This document shows positions 10,740 to 23,173 of a stretch of 64,000 nt of DNA, one piece after another. The notes below the pieces were generated by a model, which saw only the letters and a list, made by a program, of their open reading frames with translations, was not told the DNA's origin and searched no databases. The position numbers and the translations under genes are program-made. This stretch comes from Lolium rigidum. Taxonomy: Eukaryota; Streptophyta; Magnoliopsida; Poales; Poaceae. The DNA is taken from positions 280,548,715 through 280,612,714 of the forward strand of contig NC_061510.1 in the NCBI RefSeq assembly GCF_022539505.1, read 5' to 3'. The stretch's first letter is position 1; each line of letters starts with the position of its first letter.

Positions 10740-12545
10740 GGCCGAGGAAATGCGGCCCAGTATAAGCGAGATGGCCCACGCCAGGCCCAACTACTCGTCC
10801 AACAGCAGGTACGCTCTGGGCAAATCTTATATGCTACAGCTGGTTCGCCTAAAAAAATGATACCGTTGATGGGCCAAAGCCTCCCGCCGCATGCCCTCCA
10901 ACGCATGCGTGCGGTGCGTGGGCCAGGCCCGTTAGTGTTGACGCTTGCCGGAAAAGAGGAAGAAGATGGTGGCCACCGGGAGAAAATGGGGACGCGGCGG
11001 CGACCAACCTCACCGATGCCAGGGATGACTCGAATGGCCGCGGCGCCCCAGCGGAAGTGAGTCCAAGACCTCAGTGGAGACGGAATTGACACGGCTAGCC
11101 GTGGCGTCGCCGTCGAAGGTAAGTAATAAAAGTTAGGTTTAGGGTGCGGGTAGGGTGTGGGGAGCTCGGCCACGGCCCACGAGGCCCTTCTGTGTGCGAC
11201 ACGTCATGACGACACCACAAAAGGTGGCGTATAGGCGCCCCGGTGCTCCGTGCACGCATACGACATTTGGGCCGTGTTTGGGTAGGTCGCTGGACATTTG
11301 GCCTACTCCTAGGAGATAAAAAAACGAGGTGTTTACTTGCCTAGAAGGCCTGTGCGTTTTGGCCACACCAGTTCTGAAAACATTCTTGGGTCTGGCAAGG
11401 ATGCTGGAGTGTGGCCCGTTCTAGCTGCTAGGTTGCATGCGTGTGGAAGGAGAGGGTGACACCACGTCCCTTTAGGGACACGCTCCATAAATCCCCTAAC
11501 CTCGTCCACTCCTTCTTCTGAGTGTCACTCTCTCCACTCTCACCCCCATTCGTCACATTGAACATCGGTAGTTGCACTACTGCCGACGAATCAACCGCAT
11601 CACCACGGCGAGGAAGAGCGGGATCGGGCGTGGAGAGGAAGGTGACACTGACCGCGAGCACGATCGGCACCTGCACCGCGATAAAGACTTCACAGTGACC
11701 TCAACCTCGCGGCGGCCATCTCGAATAGTTGTAAGCATTTGTACCATCTCCACCGACACTCGTTTATCTGTAGGGACACACACACTGATGGAGATTGCAA
11801 TGACATGCAAACTAGATCTGTTAGGGTAACCAATAGGGTTAGATTGAGGATTTATTGCGGCACTTCGCGATTTATGACAATCTGATAATGGTTTTGAGGA
11901 TTTCAGTTATGTCTTGCTTCGATTTGGTAGCTGTTTAGATCGGTTTCAAATTAGCTGGAAACTGAAATTACTGTAGATGCAAAAAGGGAATAGGGTTTTA
12001 GCACTGCTCTTTTTCGATATATCGTGGCTAGTAATACATGCATGTTACATAAGCCGATGATTTTAGCATTGCACTTCCTTATATACAACGGGTTGATCAA
12101 CACTTACCAAGTGTCCCGCTTTTTTGAAAGTGGTTGTGCTTAGTATTTGTTAAATGTTGGATTATCTCATAGACCCTTGATTGTAGATTTGATATGAGAC
12201 TAGAATGTGTACAATACACCGCTTTCAACAATATATTTGGTGAAAATATATTGTTGTAAATTTGTCTATTGTTATAAATAGAAGTTTTTTATTCTATTGT
12301 TGTAAATATTTTTTTTATTTTTGTAAATAGATTTTTTTATTCTATTGTTATAATTTTTTTAATTTAATCTTTGGTGATTTATCTATTGTTATTAATTTGT
12401 TAATTATTATTGTTGTAAATTTGTTAATTGTTAATTATTGTTGTAAATATATTAGGTGATTTTGGGTTTTTAATTAATAAAAACTATGATCTGGAACGTA
12501 TGGCAGCGTTCCACTAACTATTTTATGTGTCTTCAGGAGTGATAT
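10740..12545. other. no supported gene
   Basis: The first kilobase is GC-rich with short frames that lack recognisable domains; from about 11830 the sequence becomes AT-rich and leads into the CACTA gene. No inverted-repeat end of the form CACTACAAGAAA was found, so the 5' end of the CACTA element cannot be placed. Confidence 0.4.
12235..12480. repeat. AT-rich low-complexity tract
   Basis: Repeated ATTGTTGTAAAT and TTGTTAATT words with T-runs. It lies directly 5' of the CACTA accessory gene and probably belongs to its leader or an intron. Confidence 0.6.
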
Positions 12546-15142
12546 ATGGCGGACGATAGAGATCCGATTTTGGATAACTATGATCTGGAAGCTGAAGCAC
12601 ATATAAACAACATCATAAACGATGATATTCTCTATGTACCGCCATAAGATGAAGAAGACGATGTTTCTTCATATCTAAACCTTGACGGTGAAGGTGAAGG
12701 TGAAGGTCAAAGCATGGACATTGAAACGTTTGTCGGAGGGCAAACAAACAACAATCTCGAATTGCAAACAACCACCTCCGGTGAGGTATATATAGATTGA
12801 GCCTCTAGTGATACAAATTTAGTGATTTGAATAAATATGTATTAACGCGACCCTCTTTCTTTTTTAGCCCTCTGGATCGTCGAGAAAATCGACTACAAAG
12901 CCGCGTGGCAAAACCCAAATGATGAAACCTGGAAAAACGTTGACCATCAATGTTGCCAATGAAAATGGCAGGCTGTTGGAGCCCAAAAAGAAATTGGCAA
13001 AGTGTTATCAACCAATGCAGAGTGGTTGCTAGAGACAACATCTTGATCACCCTCCAGGAATGGAATGAGCCAAAGAAGGCACGTGTTGGTTTTAATTTTG
13101 TCGACAAGATAATGAAAAAGGATTGTTGGAGAAAACTTATGGAACATTTCGTTCTACCTCTGGAATACAACAAACACGATGAAGAGCGTAACATGATTCC
13201 GGGTGGACGTGAGAGGAGAAGGCTAGTCAAAGAGTTCGCTCTTAAGAAGATGGGCGAAGCATTCCGGAAATTCAAGAAAATTTTAGCCCGGGACTATGTC
13301 TCGAAGAAGAAGACTCCGGCTTTCAAAGGACAGTATGAGAGATTGAAAGCTGTGTGGCCCGAATTTGTGAAGCAAAAGGAATCGGAGCATGCCAAGGCCA
13401 TATCGGAAAAAATAAGGAAAATGCTAACAAAAAAGAGTACCATCATATTATGGGGCCAGGAGGATACTGCACTTCGTAGCCTAAGTGGGAGAAGATGGAG
13501 AATAGCCTGAGGGAGCGAGAAATCCCTCTAGGTATAGAGGGATGGGACCCAAGGGCCAAAAACTGATGCTACAGGCATGGGGGATCGCTAGACCCGGACA
13601 CAGGGAGGTGTGTTCACCGGAAGAAAGTGTTTACTCCCACCGCTGCCCTTATTGCAGCAATGGCCGAAGCTCAAGCGGGGAAGATCAAGGTCAACAAAGA
13701 GAACGACCCGCTGACACTAGCCCTCGGAAATCCTGAACACCCAGGACGTGTACGAGGCAAAGACGCTATTCCGTGGAAAGAAGTGTTTCCCCAGGACAAT
13801 GACCCGTACAGTTACAAAAGCCGTAAGAGAAAGACGAACCGGGATGCAGATCGTCTGGGGAACTTGAAAAGATAACTATTTGATGTGAAGCAGATGGTGC
13901 GTGAAGTACTAGTAATAGGCAGATCGAAAGGGCCGCATGAAGATCATGCAGCAGATGTTGGAAGCCAGCAGCGAAAAAGCAGCGTGGCTTCCACGAAGGC
14001 CCCGGCTGGTGCTAATGCACCGACGATCGATGGTGCACCGGGGCCTCGCTACCCCGTGGATGATGTACATGACATTATGAAATAATGTGAGTTGCATCAG
14101 CCAATGAGGAACATTTCCTTCAAGGTGGCGACCGGCACTGCTTTACCTTGTAAATCTGGAGCACTCCACCACAACAATCCCATTGCAGCTGGCTATGCTT
14201 GTGTCACGGTGGATGAAATAGTCGAAGGGTATGAGGACCTCGAGATTGACTTTGTTACACCCGAAGGGGATATGAGACTTCAAGATGTCAAGAGCCAAAT
14301 CATTCTATGGAAAAATAAGTATATCAAGTTTCGAGGCTCAACGCTAAGGCCACCGACCCCGATGAATCACCCAACAAGTCCACCCCCTCCGGTGGTGGTG
14401 GTCCACCTACACCTCCTTCACGTCAGCCGACGGCGCCCCCAATCCACCTCCGGTGGGTAAGCAGACGCCGCCCCATAGTCCACCTCCGGCGGGTACGCCG
14501 CCACCCAGTCCACCTCCGGCAAAGAAGCAGAAGCAGGGGGTTATGGAGGACAGCAAGTCAACCCCCTCCTGGCCTATTAACCCGGAGCCTTACGTACCTA
14601 AGACCACAAGGGTACCAATGCCATCACTGAAGCCTCTTCTCTCGAGACCTTGGGAAGTTAGTGTCGAGGAAAACGATGCGGCCGCGGCTGCTCACTATGA
14701 GAAATGGTAGGCGGAAGTCAAGGCGAAGAAAGAGCCTGAGCCCAAGACGGTATATACTGAGAAGCAAAAGAAGTGGGCTAAGGAGTTTTTGACGACACCG
14801 TCCCAAATCTAGCAGAATCTGCCATACGACTATGGACGTGAATTTCTTAGGCAAGAATCATTATTGCTGAAGGAAAAAACCTTGGCGAAGGAAAAATACT
14901 TGCCGGAGAAGAAACCAACAAGTAAAAAATGCAGGAAACAAGTTTCCCAGCTCGGGGCATAGAAAAAACAATCGATCCCCCCGCTCATAGTGAAAGCCGC
15001 TCCTTCTGTTACGACGTCCTTCAGAGCCGATATGGATAAGGACATGGAACTATTGGACTCCGCTATCCTAGCAGCTGCTAGAGCACAGCAAATGACTGTA
15101 ACGGCGGCCAAACAAAGAGCGGTCGAGTTCGGTATGACTCTT
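12546..15142 (+). pseudogene. CACTA transposon accessory protein, N-terminal part (Transposase_24-like)
   Basis: Starts ATGGCGGACGATAGAGATCC; exon 1 runs to about 12785 and exon 2 opens at 12868 after TTTTTTAG. The fragments RDNILITLQEWNEPKKARV, DYVSKKKTPAFKGQYERLK, RHGGSLDPDTG and LALGNPEHPGRVRGKD are the Transposase_24 (Pfam) region typical of plant CACTA elements. FKVATGTALPCKSGALHH with GYACVTVDEIVEGYEDLEID is the next conserved block, followed by a proline-rich linker (14360-14560). Damage: in-frame TAA at 12645-12647, a frameshift near 13005-13015, and stops at 13508, 13873, 14083 and in the linker. No TNP2 transposase is present upstream, so the element was non-autonomous or has lost it. 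The frame is cut at 15142 by element A and resumes at 22430. Confidence 0.75.
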
Positions 15143-17019
15143 TGATGTCTACGCACACTCCTTTTCCTGTAGACAGTGTTGGGCCTCCAAGAGCAGAGGT
15201 TTGTAGAACAGCAGCAAGTTTTCCCTTAAGTGGATCACCCAAGGTTTATCGAACTCAGGGAGGTAGAGGACAAAGATATCCCTCTCAAGCAACCCTGCAA
15301 TCACGATACAAGAAGTCTCTTGTGTCCCCAACACACCTAATACACTTGTCAGATGTATAGGTGCACTAGTTCGGCGAAGAGATAGTGAAATAGAAGTAGT
15401 ATGAATGAATATGAGCAGTAGTAAAGGCGCCAGAAAATAGCTTGCTGGCGTGCAGTTGATGGTAGTAATATTGCAGGAAGTAAAGATGCGATAGAAACAA
15501 GTAAATAAGCGATGATTGCGTATTTGGAAACAAGGCCTAGGGATCATACTTTCACTAGTGGACACTCTCAACATTGATCACATAATAAAACCACTCTACA
15601 CTCTCTTGTTGGATGATGAACACCATTAATTGTGTAGGGCTACAAGAGCACCTCAATGCCGGAGTTAACAAGCTCCACAACATTCGATGTTCATATTTAC
15701 ATAACCTTACAGTGCATGATAGACCAACACAATTATACCGAGTACTAACATAGCATGCACACTGTCACCATCAAGCTATGAAAGGGGGAATAGATCACAT
15801 CAATATTATCATAGTAATAGTTAACTTCATAATCTACAAGAGATCACAATCATAAACTACGCCAAGTACTACATGATGCACACACTGTCACCATTACATC
15901 ATGGAGGGGGAATAGACTACTTTAATAACATCACTAGAGTAGCACATAGATTAATAGTGATATAAAGCACATTGCAATCATAAAGGAATATAAATAAACA
16001 CTTCACTATGCTATTCTGAATTACTCTTTGGCAAGATAACGAACACTAATTCATCATGTAGGCAAACCTTACAGATGTATTCCCAAGTACTAATAAACAC
16101 CCCACGCTGTCACTGTGAGCATTCATAGGAGGTACTAACACACCACAATTTCATAGAGACATCCAACTCAAATCATAACTCAGTGAATAAGTATTTTGTG
16201 AAATATAGCCTAAGAGACCCACACGGTGCACACACTGTCACCTTTACACACGTGGGACAAGGAGTCTCCGAAGATCACATAAGTAAAATCCACTTGAATA
16301 GCATAACGACATCTAGATTACAAAGCTCATCATATGGATCTCAATCATGTAAAGCAGCTCATGAGATCATTGTATTGAAGTACATGGGAGAGAGAGATTA
16401 ACCACATAGCTACCGGTACAGCCCTTAGCCTCGATGGAGAACTACTCCCTCCTCATGGGAGACAGCAGCGTCGATGGAGATGGCGGTGGTGTCGATGGAG
16501 AGGCCTTCCGGGGGCACTTCCCCGTCCCGGCGGCGTGCCGGAACAGAGACTCCTGTCCCCCAGATCTTGGCTTCGCGATGGCGGTGGCTCTGGAAGGTTT
16601 CTCGTACCGTGGCTTTTTCGTGTAGGGTTTACGCGACGGAGTCCTTAAGTAGGCGGAAGGGCAGCCTCGGAGGGGCCCTGGTGGGGCCACACAATAGGGG
16701 GGCGCGCCCCACCCCTTGGCCGCGCCGCCCTAGCGTGTGGGGCCCCCTGGCTCCCCTCTGGTCTCTCTCCGGTGTTCTGGAAGCTTCCGGGAAAAATAAG
16801 GTTCTGGGCGTTGATTTCGTCCTATTCCGAGAATATTTCCTTACTAGGATTTCTGAAACCAAAAACAGCAGAAAACAGGAACTGGCACTTCGGCATCTCG
16901 TTAATAGGTTAGTTCCGGAAAATGCGTAAATATGACATAAAGTGTGAACAAAACATGTAGGTATTGTCATAAAACAAGCATGGAACATAAGAAATTATAG
17001 ATACGTTTGAGACGTATCA
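15143..17019 (-). repeat. LTR of element A (3' LTR in element orientation)
   Basis: 1877 bp, TG...CA bounded, nearly identical to 20551-22424. A copy of the primer-site flank is embedded at about 15424-15444. Confidence 0.9.
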
Positions 17020-19618
17020 AGCATCCCCAAGCTTAGTTCCTACTCGCCCTCGAGTAGGTAAACGATAACAAGCATAATTTCTGAAGTGACATGCTATCAT
17101 AATCTTGATCATACTATTGTAAAGCATATGAGATGAATGCAGCGATTCGAAGCAATGATGAAGATAATGAGTAAACAAATGAATCATATAGCAAAGACTT
17201 TTCATGAATAATACTTTCAAGACAAGCATCAATAAGACTTGCATAAGAGTTACTCATAAAGCAATAGATTCAAAGTAAAGGCATTGAAGCAACACAAAGG
17301 AAGATATAAGTTTCACCAGTTGCTTTCAACTTCAACATGTATATCTCATGGATAATTGTCAACACAAAGTAATATAACAAGTGCAATAAGTAAACATGTA
17401 AGAATCAATGCACACAGTTGATACAAGTGTTTGCTTCTGAGATAGAAAGAATGAGTAAACTGACTCAACAATAAAGTAGAAGATTGGCCCTTCGCAGAGG
17501 GAAGCATGGATTACTATATTTGTGATAGAGCTTTTCATTTTGAAAACATAGAAACAATTTTGTCAACGGTAGTAATAAATCATATGTGTTATGTATAAGA
17601 CATCCTATAAGTTGCAAGCCTCATGCATAGTATACCAATAGTGCTCGCACCTTGTCCTAATTAGCTTGGATTAACACGGATTATCATTGCATAACATATG
17701 TTTCAACCAAGTGTCACAAAGGGGTACCTCTATGCCGCTCGTACAAAGGTCTAAGGAGAATGTTCGCATTGGATTTCTCGTTTTTGATTATTCTCAACTT
17801 AGACATCCATACCGGGACAACATAGACAACAGATAATGGACTCCTCTTTAATGCATAAGCATTCAGCAACAGTTAAAATTCTCATAAGAGATTGAGGATT
17901 AGTTGTCCAAACTGAAACTTCCACCATGGATCATGGATTTAGTTAGCGGCCCAATGTTCTTCTCTAACAATATGCATACTCAAACCATATGATCATGAAA
18001 ATCGCCCTTACTTCAGACAAGACGAACATGCATAGCAACTCACATGATATTCAACAAAAGTAAAAGTTGATGGCGTCCCCGAAACATGGTTACCGCTCAA
18101 CAAGCAACTTATTAAGAAATAAGACACATAAGTACATGTTCTTCACCACAATAGTTTTTAAGGCTATTTTCCCATGAGCTATATATTGCAAAGACAAAGG
18201 AATAGAATTTTTAAAGGTAGCACTCAAGTAATTTACTTTGGAATGGCGGAGAAATACCATGTAGTAGGTAGGTATGGTGGACACAAATGGCATGGTTATT
18301 GGCTCAAGGATTTGGATGCACGAGAAGAATTCCTCTCAATACAAGGTTAGGCTAGCAAGGTTGTTTGAAGCAAACTCAAGTATAAAACAGTGCAGCAAGA
18401 CTCACATATGAACATATTGTAAGCATTATAAGACTTTACATTGTCTCCTTGTTGTTCAAACACCTTAACCAGAAAATATCTAGACTCTAGAGACCAATCA
18501 TGCAAACCAAATTTTAACAAGCTCTATGTAGTTCTTCATTAATGGGTACAAAGTACATGATGCAAGAGCTTAAACATGATCTATATGAGCACAACAATTG
18601 CCACGTATCAAATTATTCAAGACATTATACCAATTACCACATGCGGCATTTTCCGTTTCCAACCAAATAACAATTAACGAAGCAGTTTCAACGTTCGCCA
18701 TGAACATTAAGAATAAAGCTAAGAACACATGTGTTCATATGCAACAGCGGAGCGTGTCTCTCTCCCACACAAGCATGAATTTATTCAGAGAATGAAAATA
18801 ACAAAACGAAAATAAAAGCACAAAGACGCTCCAAGTAAAGCACATAAGATGTGACGGAATAAAAATATAGTTTCACTAGAGGTGACCTGATAAGTTGTCG
18901 ATGAAGAAGGGGATGCCTTGGGCATCCCCAAGCTTAGATGCTTGAGTCTTCTTAAAATATGCAGGGATGAACCACGGGGGCATTCCCAAGCTTAGACTTT
19001 TCACTCTTCTTGATCATATTGTATCATCCTCCTCTCTTGACCCTTGAAAACTTCCTCCACACCAAACTCAAAACAAACTCATTAGAGGGTTAGTGCATAA
19101 TTGAAAATTCATATATTCAGAGGTGATTTAATCATTCTTAACACTTCTGGACATTGCACAAAGCTACTGAAAGTTAATGGAACAAAGAAATCCATCAAAC
19201 ATAGCAAAACAGGCAATGCGAAATAAAAGGCAGAATCTGTCAAAACAGAACAGTCCGTAAAAACGAATTTTTTAGAGGCACTTAACTTGCTCAGATGAAA
19301 ATGCTCAAATTGAATGAAAGTTGCATACATATCTGAGGATCACGCATGTAAATTGGCAGATTTTTCTAAATTTTCTACAGCAGGGGCGGCTCAATTTCGT
19401 GACAGCAAGAAATCTGTTCCTGCGCAGTAATCCAAATCTAGTATTGACTTTACTATCAAAGACTTTACTTGGCACAACAATTCAATAAAATAAAGATAAG
19501 CAGAGGTTGCTACAGTAGTAACAAATTCCAAGACACAACAAAACAGTAGCAAAATAAAAGCATGGGTTATCTCCCAAGAAGTGCTTTCTTTATAGCCATT
19601 AAGATGGGCTCAGTAATT

Positions 19619-20383
19619 TTAATGATGCACTCCCAAGAAATAAGAGTTGAAGCAAAAGAGAGCATCAAGAAGAAAATTCAAAACAAATTTAAGCCTAACC
19701 CACTTCCTATGAAAAGGAATCTTGTAAATAAACAAGTCATGTAGGCATAATGCAACAAGCATAGGAAAACTAGACGAGCGCAACTTCAAGATTTTCAGCA
19801 TATAGAGAGGTGTTTTAGTAGCATGAAAACTTCTACAACCATATTTTCCTCTCTCATAATGATTTTCAGTAGCATCATGAACAAACTCAACAATATAACT
19901 ATCAAATGAAACATTCTTATCATGAGTCTCATGCATAAAATTATTACTACTCCCAACATAAGCATAGTCATTCTTATTAATTGTAGTGGGAGCAAATTCA
20001 ACAAAGTAGCTATCATTATTATTCTCATCATCAAATATAGGAGGCATAGTATAATCATAATAAACTTTATCCTCCATAGTAGGTGGCACCAAAATACCAC
20101 TATCAGGATAATCATCATAAATGGGAGGCAAAGTATCATCAAAGTAAATTTTCTCCTCAAAACTTGGGGGACTAAAAATATCATGCTCATCAAAACCAGC
20201 TTCCCCAAGCTTAAATTCTTCCATAGCATTAGCAACAATGGTGTTCAAAGCATTCATACTAATAACATTGGCATTATCATGCATATAAAGTTCCATAGGT
20301 TTTTTAATTTTCTCTTCAAACACCTCATGTCCTAACTCAAGGTAGATACTATAAAGATCTCTAATATTTTTGTTGTTTTCCAT
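19619..20383 (-). CDS. 254-aa protein of unknown function in element A
   Basis: The ORF starts about 140 bases inside the primer-binding site, where gag would normally lie, and ends with RVHH-like residues near 19619. It has no gag, zinc-knuckle or enzyme motif I recognise. An internal tandem repeat of about 20 residues is visible near residues 85-130: PPSFEEKIYFDDTLPPIYDD, then PPTMEDKVYYDYTMPPIFDD. An acidic N-terminal half and a hydrophobic/basic C-terminal tail follow. Element D carries a 244-aa homologue at the same place. Both are intact from ATG to stop, which suggests the protein matters to the element; a structural or packaging role replacing gag is possible but unproven. Confidence 0.6.
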   Translation of the reverse strand: MENNKNIRDLYSIYLELGHEVFEEKIKKPMELYMHDNANVISMNALNTIVANAMEEFKLGEAGFDEHDIFSPPSFEEKIYFDDTLPPIYDDYPDSGILVPPTMEDKVYYDYTMPPIFDDENNNDSYFVEFAPTTINKNDYAYVGSSNNFMHETHDKNVSFDSYIVEFVHDATENHYERGKYGCRSFHATKTPLYMLKILKLRSSSFPMLVALCLHDLFIYKIPFHRKWVRLKFVLNFLLDALFCFNSYFLGVHH

Positions 20384-20520
20384 TAAGTCTAACTAGTGTA
20401 AACAAGAAACAAAAAGATGCAATTGCAGGATCTAAAGGAAATAGCTTCGAGCACTCACACACCGGCAACAGTGCTAGGAAATAGCTTAGTAGTCGGAGGA
20501 TGTGAATACCTTTTACCTTA

Positions 20521-20540
20521 CCTCCCCGGCAACGGCGCCA
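20521..20540 (-). other. primer-binding site of element A (tRNA-Asp type)
   Basis: The plus-strand bases contain TCCCCGGCAACGGCGCCA, the 3' end expected of plant tRNA-Asp including CCA; on the minus strand this reads TGGCGCCGTTGCCGGGGA, ten bases from the LTR edge. A tRNA-Asp primer is characteristic of Athila and Tat gypsy lineages. Confidence 0.85.
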
Positions 20541-20550
20541 GAAAATAGCT

Positions 20551-22424
20551 TGATGTCTACGCACACTCCTTTCCTGTAGACAGTGTTGGGCCTCCAAGAG
20601 CAGAGGTTTGTAGAACATCAGCAAGTTTTCCCTTAAGTGGATCACCCAAGGTTTATCGAACTCAGGGAGGTAGAGGACAAAGATATCCCTCTCAAGCAAC
20701 CCTGCAATCACGATACAAGAAGTCTCTTGTGTCCCCAACACACCTAATACACTTGTCAGATGTATATGTGCACTAGTTCGGCGAAGAGATAGTGAAATAC
20801 AAGTAGTATGAATGAATATGAGCAGTAGTAACGGCGCCAGAAAATAGCTTGCTGGTGTGCAGTTGATGGTAGTAATATTGCAGGAAGTAAAGATGCAGAA
20901 AAACAAGTAAATAAGCGATGATTGCGGTATTTGGAAACAAGGCCTAGGGATCATACTTTCACTAGTGGACACTCTCAACATTGATCACATAATAAAACCA
21001 CTCTACACTCTCTTGTTGGATGATGAACACCATTAATTGTGTAGGGCTACAAGAGCACCTCAATGCCGGAGTTAAGAAGCTCCACAACATTCGATGGTCA
21101 TATTTAAATAACCTTAGAGTGCATGATAGACCAACGCAATTATACCGAGTACTAACATAGCATGCACACTGTCACCATCAAGCTATGAAAGGGGGAATAG
21201 ATCACATCAATATTATCATAGTAATAGTTAACTTCATAATCTACAAGAGATCACAATCATAAACTACGCCAAGTACTACATGATGCACACACTGTCACCA
21301 TTACATCATGGATGAGGAATAGACTACTTCAATAACATCACTAGAGTAGCACATAGATTAATAGTGATATAAAGCACATTGCAATCATAAAGGAATATAA
21401 ATAAGCACTTCACTATGCTATTCTGAATTACTCTTTGGCAAGATAACGAACACTAATTCATCATGTAGGCAAACCTTAAAGATGTATTCCCAAGTACTAA
21501 TAAACACCCCACGCAATCACTGTGAGCATTCATAGGAGGTACTAACACACCACAATTTCATAGAGACATCCAACTCAAATCATAACTCGGTGAATAAGTA
21601 TTCTGTGAAATATAGCCTAAGAGACCCACACGGTGCACACACTGTCACCTTTACACACGTGGGACAAGGAGTCTCCGGAGATCACATAAGTAAAATCCAC
21701 TTGAATAGCATAACGACATCTAGATTACAAAGCTCATCATATGGATCTCAATCATGTAAAGCAGCTCATGAGATCATTGTATTGAAGTACATGGGAGAGA
21801 GAGATTAACCACATAGCTACCGGTACAGCCCTTAGCCTCGATGGAGAACTACTCCCTCCTCATGGGAGACAGCAGCGTCGATGGAGATGGCGGTGGTGTC
21901 GATGGAGAGGCCTTCCGGGGGCACTTCCCCATCCCGGCGGCGTGCCGGAACAGAGACTCCTGTCCCCCAGATCTTGGCTTCGCGATGGCGTCGGCTCTGG
22001 AAGGTTTCTCGTACCGTGGCTTTTTCGTGTAGGGTTTTCGCGACGCAGTCCTTAAGTAGGCGGAAGGGCAGCCTCGGAGGGGCCCTGGTGGGGCCACACA
22101 ATAGGGGGCGCGCCCCACCCCTTGGCCGCGCCGCCCTGGCGTGTGGGGCCCCCTGGCTCCCTTCTGGTCTCTCTCCGGTGTTCCGGAAGCTTCTGGAAAA
22201 ATAAGGTTCTGGGCGTTGATTTCGTCCAATTCCGAGAATATTTCCTTACTAGGATTTCTGAAACCAAAAACAGCAGAAAACAGGAACTGGCACTTCGGCA
22301 TCTCGTTAATAGGTTAGTTCCGGAAAATGCATAAATATGACATAAAGTGTGAACAAAACATGTAGGTATTGTCATAAAACAAGCATGGAACATAAGGAAT
22401 TATAGATACGTTTGAGACGTATCA
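20551..22424 (-). repeat. LTR of element A (5' LTR in element orientation)
   Basis: 1874 bp and the partner of 15143-17019. An internal copy of the primer-site flank lies at 20830-20851. Confidence 0.9.
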
Positions 22425-22429
22425 CTCTT

Positions 22430-23173
22430 CGTGCATTGTTAGGCCTTGAGGATGCGCGAATAAGTGAGGTAGCATTTACATATCTGCCGAAGGAGCCTTT
22501 CGTCGAACCTGCGCAGGAAGCGAGTCTACCAACACAAATGCGAAATCTGCTACTCTGGTACAAGAATGATTTCATAAAAAATAAGGCCGGCAAAGAATAT
22601 ATTTATGCGGAATTTAGAGAGGAGCATCACTTCAAATATTACTTTGTACAAGTTCATATGAGTGAATTGTTCCAGTTGTTCAATCTGCGCGAGCTCGACA
22701 AATCTCTCATGAGTTGCTACGCTTTGTAAGTGATTTATTTCTAGAATTAAATCTCTACCTCATCTCGTTCATTGCCTGCACTATATTATCCTAATTATAT
22801 TCTTTTGTACGCTATTATGCAGAATGAATCTTTGGAATGCAAAAAAAGAACATCTATGATGTTGGGTTCATTGACCCGCATATCAGTAATGGACATGTGT
22901 TACAAAATCACCCCCAAGACGTGGAGAGTGACCTGTACATGTTTCTTAAAAAGCAGGAACTCGAAAATGACATTTTATTTCCTTACCATTTTGGGTGAGT
23001 GTTTCTGTCTAGTACACATTGTTTTTGGGTTACTCCATGTTATATCTAATCGATGAGTTATGCATGATTGTGCATGTAACGTATCCGCAGGTTTCACTGG
23101 ATTCTGCTAATAATTCAATTTGACAACTCCAGAGTTGAAGTCATGGACTCTCTGAATATGGACCCAAAGCATT
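22430..23173 (+). pseudogene. CACTA accessory protein, middle part with the first half of the Ulp1-like protease
   Basis: The frame joins that of 15142 exactly once the CTCTT duplication is collapsed (…VEFGMT then LRALLGLEDARISEV). An exon ends at 22728 (…MSCYAL, donor GTAAGTG). The next opens after GCAG at 22822; a seven-A run at 22841-22847 has slipped, and beyond it the frame reads YDVGFIDPHISNGHVL. The third exon begins at 23091 and holds FHWILLIIQFD (catalytic His, codon 23095-23097) and VEVMDS (catalytic Asp, 23146-23148) of the C48/Ulp1 cysteine protease family common in plant CACTA elements. It is cut at 23173 by element T. Confidence 0.75.

Larger units (their letters stand above)
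15143..22424 (-). mobile_element. LTR retrotransposon A (Sabrina/WHAM-like, Athila-type gypsy), no pol
   Basis: Complete element with LTRs 15143-17019 and 20551-22424 and target duplication CTCTT at 15138-15142 and 22425-22429. In element orientation the LTR starts TGATACGTCTCAAACG and ends GTAGACATCA. The primer site is beside the right LTR and the polypurine tract (AAGCTTGGGGATGCT on the minus strand) beside the left LTR, so it lies on the minus strand. The 3.5-kb interior has one protein-coding ORF and no reverse transcriptase, integrase or protease. I count about eight differences between the LTRs in the first 400 bases, so the insertion is not very recent. It interrupts the CACTA gene in frame. 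Confidence 0.9.

Noticed and set aside
10470..11173. Frames of 100-145 codons near the CXC gene promoter
   Set aside because: GC-rich, no recognisable motif, and no splice or homology support.
19795..20335. 147-codon minus and 137-codon plus frames
   Set aside because: Shadow frames of the 254-aa ORF of element A, rich in Ile/Leu/Met from frame shifting of acidic codons. The same applies to 62383-62905.
20521..20540. Sequence identical to a tRNA-Asp 3' end
   Set aside because: It lacks the rest of a tRNA and sits beside an LTR; it is a primer-binding site.
15143..22424. Regularly spaced CACTGTCACC words in the LTRs of A and D that look like a short tandem array
   Set aside because: They are dispersed motif repeats within LTR U5/leader sequence and lack the constant spacer length of a CRISPR; they recur identically only because the LTR is duplicated.
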